Positions 8,961 through 18,530 are shown, counted from the stretch's first letter. The stretch is DNA of 64,000 nt from Ancylobacter sp. IITR112 (GCF_041415945.1 NZ_JBGCUS010000001.1:372001-436000), one strand, 5' to 3'. Numbers and translations are program-made. The notes: generated by a model not told the origin, from the letters alone.

Positions 8961-9596
8961 ATGCCGCGCTCCGAGCTTTTTCTGGCCTTCCTCGCCACGG
9001 CTGGCCTGTTCGCCTGCATTCCCGGCCCCGCCATGCTCTACACGGCGGCGCAGACGCTGGCGCGCGGCCGGCTCTCCGGCCTGATGGCGGTGCTGGGGCT
9101 GCATCTGGGCTGCTATGTCCATGTCATCGCCGCCGCGGCGGGGCTCTCCGTGCTCTTTCATGCGGTGCCGCTGCTCTATATGGCGGTGAAATTCGCCGGC
9201 GCGGCCTATCTGATCTGGCTCGGCATCGGCATGTTCCGCGCGAAGGCGAAGGGCGAGGAGCCCGCGCTCCCGGCGCCCGGGCGCAAATCCTCCCGCCGCG
9301 CCTTCGTGGAAAGTGTGACCGTCGAGGTGCTGAACCCGAAGACGGCGCTGTTCTTCGTGGCGCTGCTGCCGCAATTCATCGACCCGGCGGCGAGCCTGCC
9401 GGTCTGGGCGCAGTTCCTCGTGCTAGGAACGCTGGTGAACATCCTGTTCACCTCGGCCTATCTCGTCTGCGTGCTGCTGGCGGGGGCCATGGTGGAGCGG
9501 CTGCGCCGTTCGGGTCGGGCGCAGCAGATGATGCACCGGGCCGGTGGGGCGGTGCTGGTTGGTCTCGGCACGCATCTGGCGCTGCAACGCAACTGA
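8961..9596 (+). CDS. LysE/RhtB-family amino acid exporter
   Basis: A 211-residue membrane protein with about six hydrophobic segments and the family opening (LFACIPGPAMLYTAAQTLARGR), which matches the conserved PGP region of LysE/RhtB exporters. VEVLNPKTALFFVALLPQFID at about 118-138 is the second hallmark. Such proteins export amino acids or derivatives by proton exchange. The substrate is unknown. The gene is monocistronic by spacing and convergent with csoR. Confidence 0.85.
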   Translation: MPRSELFLAFLATAGLFACIPGPAMLYTAAQTLARGRLSGLMAVLGLHLGCYVHVIAAAAGLSVLFHAVPLLYMAVKFAGAAYLIWLGIGMFRAKAKGEEPALPAPGRKSSRRAFVESVTVEVLNPKTALFFVALLPQFIDPAASLPVWAQFLVLGTLVNILFTSAYLVCVLLAGAMVERLRRSGRAQQMMHRAGGAVLVGLGTHLALQRN

Positions 9597-9667
9597 GAGG
9601 CTCGGCGTCGTCTTCCCTCGCGCCGCCAAGTCTGCGGGGGCGGGGGCGACGGCAACGCCCGCGCCTC

Positions 9668-9940
9668 TCACCTGAGCTTGCCGAGCACCTCGATCAATTC
9701 CGACACCTTGGCGCGCTGTTCCTCGGCGTCGCCGGAGTGGAAGGCGTGGGCGACGCAATGGGCGACATGGTCGCGCAGCACCTCTTCCTCCACCTTCTTC
9801 AGCGCCGCCCGCACCGCCGCCACCTGGGTGACGATGTCGATGCAGTAACGCTCCTCCTCGACCATACGTGACAGGCCACGCACCTGACCCTCAATGCGGC
9901 TCAGGCGTTTCAGACAGGCGGTGCGGGTGTCGTTCTGCAT
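9668..9940 (-). CDS. csoR: CsoR-type copper-sensing repressor
   Basis: A 90-residue all-helical DUF156 protein. The Cu(I) ligand set is visible as C33, H58 and C62, with the same 25 and 4 residue spacing as C36/H61/C65 of Mycobacterium tuberculosis CsoR. The N-terminal segment [14 protein letters not shown] is the family DNA-contact helix. An alternative ATG three codons upstream would start at 9949 inside the operator. It is divergent from the copper ATPase gene across two operator-like palindromes, so it should repress both genes until copper binds. Confidence 0.9.
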   Translation of the reverse strand: MQNDTRTACLKRLSRIEGQVRGLSRMVEEERYCIDIVTQVAAVRAALKKVEEEVLRDHVAHCVAHAFHSGDAEEQRAKVSELIEVLGKLR

Positions 9941-9948
9941 CCTTGTCA

Positions 9949-9967
9949 TATACCCGTATGGGGTATA
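9949..9967. promoter_or_regulatory. CsoR operator 1
   Basis: TATACCC-GTATG-GGGTATA is a perfect inverted repeat with seven-base arms and a five-base spacer. It has the A/T-flanked G-tract form known for CsoR sites. It sits directly before the csoR start codon. Confidence 0.8.
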
Positions 9968-9982
9968 TATCGCAAGGGGTCG

Positions 9983-9999
9983 ATACCTCATGGGGGTAT
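9983..9999. promoter_or_regulatory. CsoR operator 2
   Basis: ATACC at 9983-9987 and GGTAT at 9995-9999 form a second, weaker palindrome with a G-tract. It starts 34 bases from operator 1 and ends just before the copper ATPase ribosome site (AAGGAGG, 10000-10006). The arms match those of operator 1. Confidence 0.6.
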
Positions 10000-10011
10000 A
10001 AGGAGGGTGCC

Positions 10012-12489
10012 ATGGCGGCAAGCAATCACGGGCAGGCGGGCCAGAGCGGGCCGGCGCAGGATCACGCCACGCACACATCCGCCAAGGGTGGCGGCTGCTG
10101 CGGCGGGCATGCCGCGCACGCGCATGGCGATCACGGCCACACCCATCATGCTCACGCCGACGCCCCCGCCCATCCGCACGACCACGGATCGCCGGCCGCT
10201 CACATGGCCAAGGATCCGGTCTGCGGCATGGATGTGGACCCGCACACGGCGACGCTGAAGGCGGAGCACAACGGCATCACCTATTATTTCTGCGCGCCGG
10301 GCTGCCGCGCCAAGTTCATCGCCAACCCGGAAAAATATCTCGGCGACAAGGCGCCGGCCGAGCCGGTGCCGGAGGGCACGGAATATACCTGCCCCATGCA
10401 CCCGGAAATCGTGCAGGTCGGTCCCGGTTCGTGCCCGATCTGCGGCATGGCGCTGGAGCCGATGCTGGTCAGCCTCGATGACGGGCCGAACCACGAACTG
10501 ATCGACATGACCCGTCGCTTCTGGGTCGGCCTCGCGCTCACCGCGCCGGTCTTCGCGCTGGAAATGGGCGCCCATCTCATCCCGGCGCTGCATCATGCCG
10601 TGCCGCCCGCCCTCTCGGCCTGGATTCAACTGGCGCTCGCCACCCCGGTGGTGCTGTGGGCGGGCTGGCCGTTCTTCGTGCGCGGGGCGCAGTCGGTGGC
10701 GACGCGCAATCTCAACATGTTCACGCTGATCGCGCTCGGCACCGGCGTCGCCTGGCTCTACAGCCTCGTCGCGGTGCTGGCGCCCGGCCTGTTCCCGCCG
10801 GCCCTCCGCGGCACGGACGGCGTGGTGCCGGTCTATTTCGAATCCGCCGCCGTCATCACCGTGCTGGTGCTGCTCGGCCAGGTGCTGGAACTGCGCGCCC
10901 GCGAACAGACCTCCGGCGCCATCAAGGCGCTGCTCGATCTCGCGCCGAAGACGGCCCGCCGCCTCAACGAGGATGGCAGCGAGGAGGAGGTGCCGCTCGA
11001 CGCCATCATGGTCGGCGACCGGCTGCGGGTGCGGCCGGGCGAGAAAGTGCCGGTCGACGGCACGGTGGTGGAAGGCCGCTCGGCGCTCGATGAATCGCTG
11101 GTGACAGGCGAATCCCTGCCCGTGAGCAAGGGCGTGGGCGATGCTGTCATCGGCGGCACGCTCAATCGTTCCGGCGGTCTCGTCATCTCGGCGGAGAAGA
11201 TCGGCCGCGACACGCTGCTTGCCCGCATCGTGCAGATGGTGGCGCAGGCGCAGCGCTCGCGCGCGCCGATCCAGCGCCTTGCCGATCAGGTTGCCGGCTG
11301 GTTCGTGCCGCTGGTGGTGGCCTGCGCCCTGCTGGCCTTCGCCGCCTGGGCGGCGTTCGGGCCGGAGCCGCGTTTTTCGCACGCGCTCATCGCCGCGGTG
11401 GCGGTGCTGATCATCGCCTGCCCCTGCGCGCTCGGCCTCGCCACGCCGATGTCGATCATGGTCGGGGTCGGGCGCGGGGCGCAGCTCGGGCTGCTGGTGA
11501 AGAACGCCGAGGCGCTGGAGCGGATGGAGAAGGTCGACACGCTGGTGGTCGACAAGACCGGCACGCTCACCGAGGGCAAGCCGGCCGTCACCGCCATCGT
11601 GCCGGCGGAGGGTTTCGAGGAAGCCGAGGCGCTGCGCTATGCGGCCGCCGTCGAGCGCCCCTCCGAGCATCCGCTCGCCCATGCCATTGTGACGGCGGCG
11701 CAGGCGCGCGGCCTCGACATCCCCAAGGTGCGCGGCTTCGATTCGCCGGTCGGCAAGGGCGCCTATGGCCTTGTCGAGGGCAAGCGCATCGTCATTGGCA
11801 GCGCGGCGTTCCTGAAGGAGCTCGGCATCGACGCCGCCCCGCTGGCGGCGCGGGCGGACGAGTTGCGCGGCGAGGGCGCCAGCGTCGTGCTGCTGGGCGT
11901 CAACGGCAAGCTCGCGGCGGCGCTGGCGATTGCCGATCCGGTGAAGGCGACGACGCCGGCGGCGCTGGCGGCGCTGGCGAAGGAGGGCATAAGCGTCGTC
12001 ATGCTCACCGGCGACAACAAGGTGACGGCGCAGGCGGTGGCCCGCCGGCTCGGCATTGCCGAGGTCGAGGCCGAGGTCGCCCCCGATGACAAGGCGGCGG
12101 TGGTGGAGAAGCTGAAGGCGCAGGGTCGCGTCGTCGCCATGGCCGGCGACGGGGTGAACGACGCCCCCGCTCTGGCGGCGGCCGATGTCGGCATCGCCAT
12201 GGGCTCGGGCACGGATGTCGCCATTGAGAGCGCCGGGGTGACGCTGCTCCATGGCGATCTCACCGGCATCGTCACCGCCCGCCACCTCTCGCAGGCGACG
12301 ATGCGCAACATCCGGCAGAACCTGTTCTTCGCCTTCCTTTACAACGGTGCCGGCGTCCCCATCGCCGCCGGGGTACTCTACCCCGTCTTCGGCCTGCTGC
12401 TCTCGCCCATGGTGGCGGCGCTGGCGATGGCGCTATCCTCGGTCAGCGTCATCAGCAACGCGCTGCGGCTGCGGGCGGTGAAGCTGTAG
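10012..12489 (+). CDS. copA: Copper-translocating P1B-type ATPase with His-rich tail and YHS domain
   Basis: An 825-residue inner-membrane ATPase that exports Cu(I) using ATP. Residues 18-64 are very His-rich. Residues 67-110 form a YHS domain (DPVCGMDV, then [12 protein letters not shown]). Residues 125-151 form a heavy-metal-binding domain ([19 protein letters not shown]). The usual HMA ferredoxin-like domain is absent. The transport motif is C470-P-C472, the phosphorylated residue is D514 in [17 protein letters not shown] holds the HP pair, and [10 protein letters not shown] is the hinge. I chose the ATG behind a good AAGGAGG site because earlier in-frame starts lie inside the operator region. 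It is divergent from csoR. Confidence 0.93.
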   Translation: MAASNHGQAGQSGPAQDHATHTSAKGGGCCGGHAAHAHGDHGHTHHAHADAPAHPHDHGSPAAHMAKDPVCGMDVDPHTATLKAEHNGITYYFCAPGCRAKFIANPEKYLGDKAPAEPVPEGTEYTCPMHPEIVQVGPGSCPICGMALEPMLVSLDDGPNHELIDMTRRFWVGLALTAPVFALEMGAHLIPALHHAVPPALSAWIQLALATPVVLWAGWPFFVRGAQSVATRNLNMFTLIALGTGVAWLYSLVAVLAPGLFPPALRGTDGVVPVYFESAAVITVLVLLGQVLELRAREQTSGAIKALLDLAPKTARRLNEDGSEEEVPLDAIMVGDRLRVRPGEKVPVDGTVVEGRSALDESLVTGESLPVSKGVGDAVIGGTLNRSGGLVISAEKIGRDTLLARIVQMVAQAQRSRAPIQRLADQVAGWFVPLVVACALLAFAAWAAFGPEPRFSHALIAAVAVLIIACPCALGLATPMSIMVGVGRGAQLGLLVKNAEALERMEKVDTLVVDKTGTLTEGKPAVTAIVPAEGFEEAEALRYAAAVERPSEHPLAHAIVTAAQARGLDIPKVRGFDSPVGKGAYGLVEGKRIVIGSAAFLKELGIDAAPLAARADELRGEGASVVLLGVNGKLAAALAIADPVKATTPAALAALAKEGISVVMLTGDNKVTAQAVARRLGIAEVEAEVAPDDKAAVVEKLKAQGRVVAMAGDGVNDAPALAAADVGIAMGSGTDVAIESAGVTLLHGDLTGIVTARHLSQATMRNIRQNLFFAFLYNGAGVPIAAGVLYPVFGLLLSPMVAALAMALSSVSVISNALRLRAVKL

Positions 12490-12531
12490 CGGCGGAGCCT
12501 GCGCGGCGGCGGGGCCTCAACACCCCGCGGC

Positions 12532-12621
12532 CTTCATCCCCGGGCTTGACCCGGGGATCCAGCGGCACCACCGGCCGCCGGCTTAAAGGCGGGGTGGCCG
12601 GGGCAGGCCCGGCCATGAGGG
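12532..12621. repeat. Dispersed GC-rich palindromic element, paired units (copy 2)
   Basis: The first unit (12532-12562) pairs CCCCGGG with CCCGGGG around CTTGA. The second (12592-12621) is a GGCC-type stem reading in the opposite orientation and ends ATGAGGG. The pair lies between copA and the Rrf2 gene. Confidence 0.75.
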
Positions 12622-12699
12622 AGAGGGGAACGGGCTGCGCGCCTTTTCCCATCCGCTCCCCCGCCCGCGTGCCGGCTGTCTTGCGGCACGGCTTAAATC

Positions 12700-12716
12700 G
12701 TAATAAACGAAGTTAC
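12700..12716. promoter_or_regulatory. Possible Rrf2 autoregulatory site
   Basis: GTAAT (12700-12704) and GTTAC (12712-12716) form a near-inverted repeat (4 of 5) in an AT-rich stretch touching the start codon. Autoregulation would be usual for Rrf2 proteins, but the support is weak. Confidence 0.25.
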
Positions 12717-13160
12717 ATGAAGCGCGACAGCCGTCTTTCCTCCGTTCTCCACGCCCTGCTGCACATGGCGGAGCGGGACGGGCCGATGACCTCCGAGGAA
12801 CTCGCCACCTGCATGCACACCCATCCGGTGGTGGTCCGCCGCACCATGGGCCTGCTGCGCGAGGCGGGGCTGGTGCGCTCGGCCCGTGGCCCGCAGGGCG
12901 GCTGGCGGATCAGCGCCGATCTGGCGCGGATCAGCCTGCGCCAATTGCACGAAATTCTGGGCGAGCCGGCGATCTTCGCCATCGGCAACCGGCAGGAGAT
13001 GCCGCTCTGCCTCGTCGAGCAGGCGGTGAACGCCGCGCTGGACGACGCTTTCGCCCAGGCCGAGGCGCTGCTGCTCGCCCGTCTCGGCGAGATCACCCTG
13101 GCGGACCTCGCCGCCGATTTCAGCCGCCGCTTTGCCGGGCGGCGCGAAGGGAAGACCTGA
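12717..13160 (+). CDS. Rrf2-family transcriptional regulator
   Basis: A 147-residue winged-helix regulator (MKRDSRLSSVLHALLHMAE, then EELATCMHTHPVVVRRTMGLLREAGLV, then ARGPQGGWRIS). It has one Cys in the C-terminal effector region rather than the three closely spaced Cys of iron-sulphur Rrf2 sensors, so it is probably not an Fe-S sensor. The next gene starts one base after its stop codon and encodes a thioredoxin-reductase-like protein, so the regulator probably controls its own operon in response to a redox or nitrosative signal. The signal itself is inference. Confidence 0.85.
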   Translation: MKRDSRLSSVLHALLHMAERDGPMTSEELATCMHTHPVVVRRTMGLLREAGLVRSARGPQGGWRISADLARISLRQLHEILGEPAIFAIGNRQEMPLCLVEQAVNAALDDAFAQAEALLLARLGEITLADLAADFSRRFAGRREGKT

Positions 13161-13161
13161 T

Positions 13162-14040
13162 ATGCATGATGTCATCATCGTCGGTGGCGGCTATGCCGGC
13201 ATGGCCGCCGCCCTCCAGTTGCTGCGCGCCCGCCGCCGGGTGCTGGTCCTCGATGCCGGCCGCCGCCGCAACCGCTTCTCCCACGCCTCGCATGGCCTGC
13301 TCGGTCAGGACGGGGTCGACCCGGCCGAGATTGCCCGCCTCGCCCGTCGGCAGTTGGAGGCCTATCCGACGCTGGAATGGATCGAGGGCGAGGCGCGGGA
13401 CGCGGTCGGCGTGAAGGACGACTTCGCCGTCGCCACCTCGTCCGGCGCGACGCTTCAGGGGCGTCGCCTGCTGTTCGCGCTCGGCGTCAGCGATGACTTG
13501 CCGGCGATCGAGGGGCTTGCCGAGCGCTGGGGCCGCAGCGTGTTCCACTGCCCCTATTGCGACGGCTATGAGCTGGATCGCGGCCGCATCGGCGTCATCG
13601 CCACCGGGCCGATGTCGATGCATCAGGCGCTTCTGGTGAAGGAATGGGGCGAGGTGACGCTGTTCACCCATGCCGGTTTCGTTCCCGATGCCGCTCAGCG
13701 CGCCGAACTCACCGCCCATCGAATCTCGCTGGAGGAAACGCCACTGGTGCGGCTGGAGGGGCATGCGGATGTCGTGCTGGCCGATGGCCGCCGGCTGGCC
13801 TTCGCCGGCCTGTTCACCGCCCCGCGCAACCGCCCGGCCTCGCCGGTGGCGGAAGCGCTCGGCTGCGCGCTGGAAGAGACGCCGCTGGGCACGCAGCTCC
13901 GCACCGACGAGATGAAGGAGACGAGCGTTCCCGGCGCCTTCGCCTGCGGCGATGCCGCCCGCGTGCCGCACTCGCTCACCCTCGCCATCGCCGATGGCGC
14001 CTGGGCCGGCATGCAGCTTCACCGCTCGCTGGTGTTCTGA
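13162..14040 (+). CDS. Thioredoxin-reductase-like FAD oxidoreductase
   Basis: A 292-residue flavoprotein with an N-terminal FAD motif (VIIVGGGYAGMAAAL) and a redox-active disulphide C130-P-Y-C133 in HCPYCDGYE. A C-terminal FAD segment contains ACGDAARVPHSLTLAIADG. The second dinucleotide motif, expected near IGVIATGPMS, reads ATGPMS rather than a clean GxGxxA/G, so NADPH use is uncertain. It is co-transcribed with the Rrf2 regulator. It may be a ferredoxin-linked or otherwise atypical thioredoxin reductase relative. Confidence 0.8.
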   Translation: MHDVIIVGGGYAGMAAALQLLRARRRVLVLDAGRRRNRFSHASHGLLGQDGVDPAEIARLARRQLEAYPTLEWIEGEARDAVGVKDDFAVATSSGATLQGRRLLFALGVSDDLPAIEGLAERWGRSVFHCPYCDGYELDRGRIGVIATGPMSMHQALLVKEWGEVTLFTHAGFVPDAAQRAELTAHRISLEETPLVRLEGHADVVLADGRRLAFAGLFTAPRNRPASPVAEALGCALEETPLGTQLRTDEMKETSVPGAFACGDAARVPHSLTLAIADGAWAGMQLHRSLVF

Positions 14041-14102
14041 GCACCTGTTACCACCGGCGTTACCCCGGCGCCGCGTTCGCCTCGCCCCGTTCCCCCGCAC
14101 AT

Positions 14103-14135
14103 AAAAAACCGCCCCCGGCGTTCGTCCGGGGGCGG
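14103..14135 (-). terminator. Intrinsic terminator of dadA
   Basis: CCGCCCCCGG (14109-14118) pairs perfectly with CCGGGGGCGG (14126-14135) around a seven-base loop. On the minus strand the stem is followed by six T (complement of 14103-14108). It lies about 85 bases after the dadA stop. Confidence 0.85.
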
Positions 14136-14221
14136 GCGGGAGCCGGAAGGGTCGGCTCCCGGAAGACCCGGAGCGGAAACGCGGCCCGGGCGGGGGTGGG
14201 AAAGCGGAAGGCGGCGCGCCC

Positions 14222-15520
14222 TCACTCCGCCGCGAGGCGGAACACCTGTGCCGAGGGCGTCTCCACCGGCAGGGCGTCCGCCACCTTGGCGGCGATGATC
14301 TCGGCGGTGGCGCAGGACAGCGTCCAGCCGAGATGCCCGTGGCCGGTATTGTAGAAAACGCCGGGCTTCTTGCCGGCGGCGACGCGCGGCATCATGTCCG
14401 GCATCATCGGCCGCAGCCCGGCCCACGGCACCACGCGGGCGGTGTTCACGCCGGGGAACAGCTTGCGGGTCCAGTCGACCAGCGGGCGGATGCGGTCGGC
14501 GCGGATGTCGCGGTTCTCGCCGTTGAACTCGGCGGTGCCGGCGACGCGGAAGCGATCCTTGCCGAGGCGCGAGGTGACGATCTTGGTCTTGTCGTCGAGC
14601 AGGCTGACCCAGGGCGCGGCCTTCTGGCTCTCCTCGTCGTCGAGCATCACCGTGATCGAGTAGCCCTTGACCGGGTAGATGTTCACCCGGTCGCCGAGCC
14701 CGGCGGCAATAGTGCGCGAGCCGATGCCGGCGCAGATCACCGCACCATCGAAGGCGAGCGTCTCGCGGCGGGGCAGCGCGTCCTCGGCGTCGGGGGCGAT
14801 GGAGAAGGTCACCTCCACCCCGGTGCCGTCCTTGCCGGTGCCGGTATGGGCGACGCGCTCGACGCTGGCCTCGTTGATGAAGCGCACGCCACGGCGCCGG
14901 CACACTTCCGCCAGCCCATAGGTGAATTTGTGAATGTCGCCGGTGGAATCGGACGGGGTGAAGAAGCCGCCATAGTATTTGCCGTGCAGCGTCGGCTCGA
15001 TGGCGCGGATTTCCTCCGGCGTCACCTCGCGCCGCTCCAGCCCGCCTTTGGCATAGAGGGCGGAAACCTTGCGGGCATTATCCTGGGCTTCCTTGTCACG
15101 GTAGATGTGCAGGATGCCGCGGGTCTCGTGGTTGAAGTCGATGCCCTCGCGCTTGGCGATGTCGAACATGTGGGTGCGGGCCTGAATGGCGAGACGGGTG
15201 GTCTCGACCGTGTTGGCCTCGTAGTTCGGGATGTTGGCGAGGAACTCGGCCATCCAGGAATATTTGTGCCAGGAGGGCTTGGGGTTCATCAGCAGCGGGG
15301 CGTCCGGCGTGAACATCCATTTGATGCCCTTGAGCACGGTGGCCCAGGAGTTCCACACCTCGGCATTGGAGGCGGAAAGCTGCCCGCCATTGGCGAAGGA
15401 GGTTTCCATCGCGCTGTAGCGCTGGCGGTCGATGACGGTGACGTCATAACCCTTCTGGTGGAGGGCATAGGCGGTGGTCACGCCGGTGATACCGGCACCG
15501 ATAACGGCGATATGGCGCAT
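14222..15520 (-). CDS. dadA: D-amino acid dehydrogenase small subunit
   Basis: A 432-residue FAD enzyme of the DAO superfamily that deaminates D-amino acids, typically D-alanine to pyruvate, at the cytoplasmic membrane. The FAD motif is G8-A-G10-I-T-G13, with D30 (VIDRQ) at the end of strand two. Further family blocks are FANGGQLSASNAEVWNSW at 43-60 and GHGHLGWTLSCATAE near the C-terminus. The length is typical. No alanine racemase or Lrp gene is adjacent. A tandem glycine riboswitch occupies its leader, so glycine itself may be a substrate or signal; a glycine-oxidase-like role is possible. Confidence 0.92.
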   Translation of the reverse strand: MRHIAVIGAGITGVTTAYALHQKGYDVTVIDRQRYSAMETSFANGGQLSASNAEVWNSWATVLKGIKWMFTPDAPLLMNPKPSWHKYSWMAEFLANIPNYEANTVETTRLAIQARTHMFDIAKREGIDFNHETRGILHIYRDKEAQDNARKVSALYAKGGLERREVTPEEIRAIEPTLHGKYYGGFFTPSDSTGDIHKFTYGLAEVCRRRGVRFINEASVERVAHTGTGKDGTGVEVTFSIAPDAEDALPRRETLAFDGAVICAGIGSRTIAAGLGDRVNIYPVKGYSITVMLDDEESQKAAPWVSLLDDKTKIVTSRLGKDRFRVAGTAEFNGENRDIRADRIRPLVDWTRKLFPGVNTARVVPWAGLRPMMPDMMPRVAAGKKPGVFYNTGHGHLGWTLSCATAEIIAAKVADALPVETPSAQVFRLAAE

Positions 15521-15590
15521 GGGAGGCTCCCGCGCTGGAGGACGACATGGCTGAAACGCGCGGTGTCCCGCGTGGCGTTCGGCCGGCTGT

Positions 15591-15820
15591 CCCCATCTGT
15601 CGCGGTACCTGAGAGCTCGCCCCGGGACCGACGGCGACGCCGTCTCGCCTTCCCGGGCTTCCCCTTCGGTGGGCCCCTACGCCGGAAGAACCCGGCGCGA
15701 CGCCTCTCTCCAGATTGTCCTGATCATGCGGTCCTTGGTGCCTGAGAGTTTCCTGGGGGGTTGCTCCGTCGGCGCCGACGCTTATCCGGGAGGATGGTCG
15801 ATCTCTCCCGCATGACCATT
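15591..15820 (-). ncRNA. Tandem glycine riboswitch (gcvT motif) upstream of dadA
   Basis: Two aptamers are read on the minus strand. Aptamer 1 lies at about 15723-15817: P1 pairs 15809-15816 with 15724-15731 (eight perfect pairs), and it carries the conserved GGGAGAGA, CCGACGGAG and AAACTCTCAGGCACCAAGGACCG blocks in separate segments. Aptamer 2 lies at about 15594-15716: ATCTGGAGAGAGG, CACCGAAGGGG and GAGCTCTCAGGTACCG, closed by ATCTG/CAGAT pairing. A short linker joins them. About 70 bases follow before the dadA start and would form the expression platform. The family binds glycine cooperatively. The remaining part of this gap (15821-15914) shows no gene. Confidence 0.92.
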
Positions 15821-15914
15821 AGCAGACGCCTATATGCATCGCACAACGGCATGCCTTCTTCAAGTGCAGTCGCGCCCAATCGCGCCGAGTTGAGCCTGCG
15901 ACCTTGGGAGGGGT

Positions 15915-16778
15915 TCACGCCCCCGCCGCGTCGAGCCCGAGGTCGAGAATCGGCGCGGAATGGGTGATCCAGCCGACCGAGATGAGGTCGACGCCGCTCG
16001 CGGCGATCGGCCCCACCGTCTCGCGCGAGACGCGGCCGGAGGCTTCGGTGAGCGCGCGGCCCGCCACCAGCGCCACCGCATCGGTGAGCATGGCGGGGGT
16101 CATGTTGTCGAGCAGCACCGCGTCGACACCTTCCGCCATCGCCGCGTCGAGCTGGGCCAGCGTGTCGACCTCGACCTCGATCTTCACCATGTGGCCGGCA
16201 TGCGCCTTGGCGGCGCGGATCGCCGGCACCACCCCGCCGGCGACGGCGATGTGGTTGTCCTTGATCAGCACGGCGTCATCGAGGCCGAAGCGGTGGTTGG
16301 AGCCACCGCCCGCCCGCACCGCGTGCTTTTCCAGCGCGCGCAGGCCCGGCGTGGTCTTTCGGGTGCAGACGATCTGCGCCTTGCCATGCTGGCGGGCGAT
16401 GGCGACGAGCCCCGCCGTGGCGGTGGCGATGCCGGACATGCGGCAGGCGATGTTCAGCGCCACGCGCTCGGCGGTGAGGATGGAGCGGGCGGAGCCTTCC
16501 AGCCGCAGCACCACGTCGCCCGGCGCCACCTCGGCGCCGTCGCTCCGCTCGACCACCAGCTTCAGCGCCGGGTCGATCAGTTCGAAGGCGATCACCGCCG
16601 CGTCGATCCCGGCGATCACCCCGTGCTGGCGCGAGGCGATCACCGCCTCGAAGCGGGCGGTGGCGGGGATGCAGGCCTCCGTCGTCACGTCGCCGGCGCG
16701 GCCGAGATCTTCCAGCAGCGCGGCGCGGATGAGGGGTTCCACCATCAGGCGGGGGAGGGGGGAGAGGTTAGATGGCAT
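15915..16778 (-). CDS. nadC: Nicotinate-nucleotide pyrophosphorylase (carboxylating)
   Basis: A 287-residue quinolinate phosphoribosyltransferase that converts quinolinate and PRPP to nicotinate mononucleotide, the last de novo NAD step shown here. Family blocks are [16 protein letters not shown] near the N-terminus, [50 protein letters not shown] and the C-terminal [10 protein letters not shown]. Starting at the later in-frame ATG (16745) would remove 11 residues. It is third in the nadA-nadB-nadC order, separated from nadB by 171 bases that contain a palindromic repeat. Confidence 0.95.
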   Translation of the reverse strand: MPSNLSPLPRLMVEPLIRAALLEDLGRAGDVTTEACIPATARFEAVIASRQHGVIAGIDAAVIAFELIDPALKLVVERSDGAEVAPGDVVLRLEGSARSILTAERVALNIACRMSGIATATAGLVAIARQHGKAQIVCTRKTTPGLRALEKHAVRAGGGSNHRFGLDDAVLIKDNHIAVAGGVVPAIRAAKAHAGHMVKIEVEVDTLAQLDAAMAEGVDAVLLDNMTPAMLTDAVALVAGRALTEASGRVSRETVGPIAASGVDLISVGWITHSAPILDLGLDAAGA

Positions 16779-16802
16779 CGCTCGGTTCGCTTCACATTCA
16801 AG

Positions 16803-16871
16803 GCCCTCATGGCCGGGCTTGACCCGGCCACCCAGTCTTCTGGATCCCCGGGTCGAGCCCGGGGATGAGGG
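16803..16871. repeat. Dispersed GC-rich palindromic element, paired units (copy 3), between nadB and nadC
   Basis: The first unit (16803-16835) has a GGCCGGG/CCCGGCC stem. The second (16840-16871) has CCCCGGG/CCCGGGG. Outer arms CCCTCAT and ATGAGGG also pair, so the whole can fold as one cruciform. It lies inside the apparent nad operon. Confidence 0.8.
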
Positions 16872-16949
16872 TGGTTCAAGGGCACCCCGTCGCGGGGGCC
16901 GGCGTGGAAAATCGGCTCACGCCCGGGCATGACGTTGTCATGGGAGTCC

Positions 16950-18488
16950 TCACGCCACCTGCCTGTTTTCAATGGCAGGGGCGGGCGTGTCGGCGAATCG
17001 CGTCTCGGAGTGCCGGGCCACCGCGCCGGGGGCGGGGTGGTCGGCGCGGAAATGCCCGCCCCGGCTCTCGCAGCGCCGCAGCGCGGCCTCAGTGATCGCC
17101 AGCGCCACCAGCGAGAAGTCGCAGCCGTCGCGGTCGGCGAGGGCGCCGAGCCGGGCGGCGGCGGCCTCCAGCCCGCCGGCCTCGCGCACCACGCCGACCT
17201 GCCGGTCCATCAGCGCGCGGATCTCCGCCCGGGCCGGGGAGCGCGGGCGCGGGGCGGCGGGTGGGCGCGGCGCTCCCGGCGCGGCGTCCTCGCCGGCGAT
17301 GTCCTGCGCGATCCACCTTGCATAGGCGAGCGCTTCCAGCAGCGAGTTGCTGGCGAGCCGGTTGGCGCCGTGCAGGCCGGTCGAGGCGACCTCGCCGCAG
17401 GCCCACAGCCCCGCCACGCTGGCGCGCCCCGCCGCGTCCACACGAATGCCGCCCATATGGTAATGCGCCGCCGGCCGCACCGGGATCGGCGTCAGTGCCG
17501 GGTCGAGACCATGGGCGCGGCACAGGGCGACGACGCCGGGGAAGCGCGTCTCGATATGTTTCATCCGCGCGTCGAGCACCACGCTTTCGCCGGCGGCGAA
17601 CTGGGCGAAGATGGCGCGCGCCACCACGTCGCGCGGGGCGAGTTCCTGCCCCGGCACCTCGGCCATGAAGCGCTCGCCGCGCCCATTGACCAGCCGGGCG
17701 CCTTCGCCGCGCAGCGCCTCGGTGGCGAGCGGCATCGGCGCCGGGCCGCCAGAGGCAGCGCGTTCGGGGGCTTCGCCCACCGCCATCGCGGTCGGGTGGA
17801 ACTGCACGAATTCCATGTCGCGCAGCACTGCTCCCGCCCGCGCCGCCAGCGCCAGACCAGAGCCGACCGCGCCGAGCGGGTTGGTGGTGGCGCCATAGAG
17901 CCCGCCGAGCCCGCCGGTGGCCAGCACCACGGCGCGGGCGGCGAGGGTGAGCACGCGCCCTTCGCGGTCGCGTGCGGCGAGGCCGGCGATGCGGCCATTG
18001 CCGTCGGTGAGAAGTTCGCCCGCCCGCCAGCCTTCCAGCAGCGTGATCGAGGGACAGGCGCGCACGGCGCGGGTCAGCGCCTCAAGCACCACCCGGCCGG
18101 TGCCGTCGCCCTCGGCATGGACGATGCGCCGGCGGGAATGCGCGGCCTCCAGCCCGAGGGCGAGGCTGCCATTGGGGTTGCGGTCGAACGGCGTGCCGAG
18201 GCCGAGCAGCCAGTCGATCGCCTCCTCCGCCGCCGCGGCGACACGGCGCGCCACCAGCGGCTCGGAAAGGCCGGCGCCGGCGGCGAGCGTGTCGATGGCG
18301 TGCAGGTCCGGCCGGTCGTCGGCGCCGAGCGCGGCGGCGATGCCGCCCTGCGCCCAGCCGGTGGCGGCCTCCGCCCCCAGGGGCGAGGCGACGACCAGCG
18401 TGACCGGGAGCGGGGCGAGCCGCAGCGCGGTGGCAAGGCCCGCCACCCCGCCGCCGACCACGACGATGTTCTCACGCGACTGGTTCAC
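16950..18488 (-). CDS. nadB: L-aspartate oxidase
   Basis: A 512-residue flavoprotein that oxidises L-aspartate to iminoaspartate, the substrate of NadA. The FAD motif is VVGGGVAGLATALRLA near residue 11. The succinate-dehydrogenase-like blocks HAEGDGTGRVVLEAL, ATGGLGGLYGATTNP and LWACGEVASTGLHGANRLASNSLLEAL are present in order. The C-terminal helical domain ends with an Arg-rich region. It lies 42 bases after nadA and is presumably co-transcribed with nadA and nadC. Confidence 0.95.
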   Translation of the reverse strand: MNQSRENIVVVGGGVAGLATALRLAPLPVTLVVASPLGAEAATGWAQGGIAAALGADDRPDLHAIDTLAAGAGLSEPLVARRVAAAAEEAIDWLLGLGTPFDRNPNGSLALGLEAAHSRRRIVHAEGDGTGRVVLEALTRAVRACPSITLLEGWRAGELLTDGNGRIAGLAARDREGRVLTLAARAVVLATGGLGGLYGATTNPLGAVGSGLALAARAGAVLRDMEFVQFHPTAMAVGEAPERAASGGPAPMPLATEALRGEGARLVNGRGERFMAEVPGQELAPRDVVARAIFAQFAAGESVVLDARMKHIETRFPGVVALCRAHGLDPALTPIPVRPAAHYHMGGIRVDAAGRASVAGLWACGEVASTGLHGANRLASNSLLEALAYARWIAQDIAGEDAAPGAPRPPAAPRPRSPARAEIRALMDRQVGVVREAGGLEAAAARLGALADRDGCDFSLVALAITEAALRRCESRGGHFRADHPAPGAVARHSETRFADTPAPAIENRQVA

Positions 18489-18530
18489 GGAAAGGCCCTT
18501 GCAAGAGGGATCGGCGCCGGGGGCGCGCGC

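Noticed and set aside
9949..9951. csoR start three codons upstream
   Set aside because: It would lie within the operator with no ribosome site; kept only as an alternative.
10000..12285. Very long minus-strand frame opposite copA
   Set aside because: Its Arg/His-rich composition mirrors the coding strand, and all catalytic motifs belong to the plus-strand ATPase.
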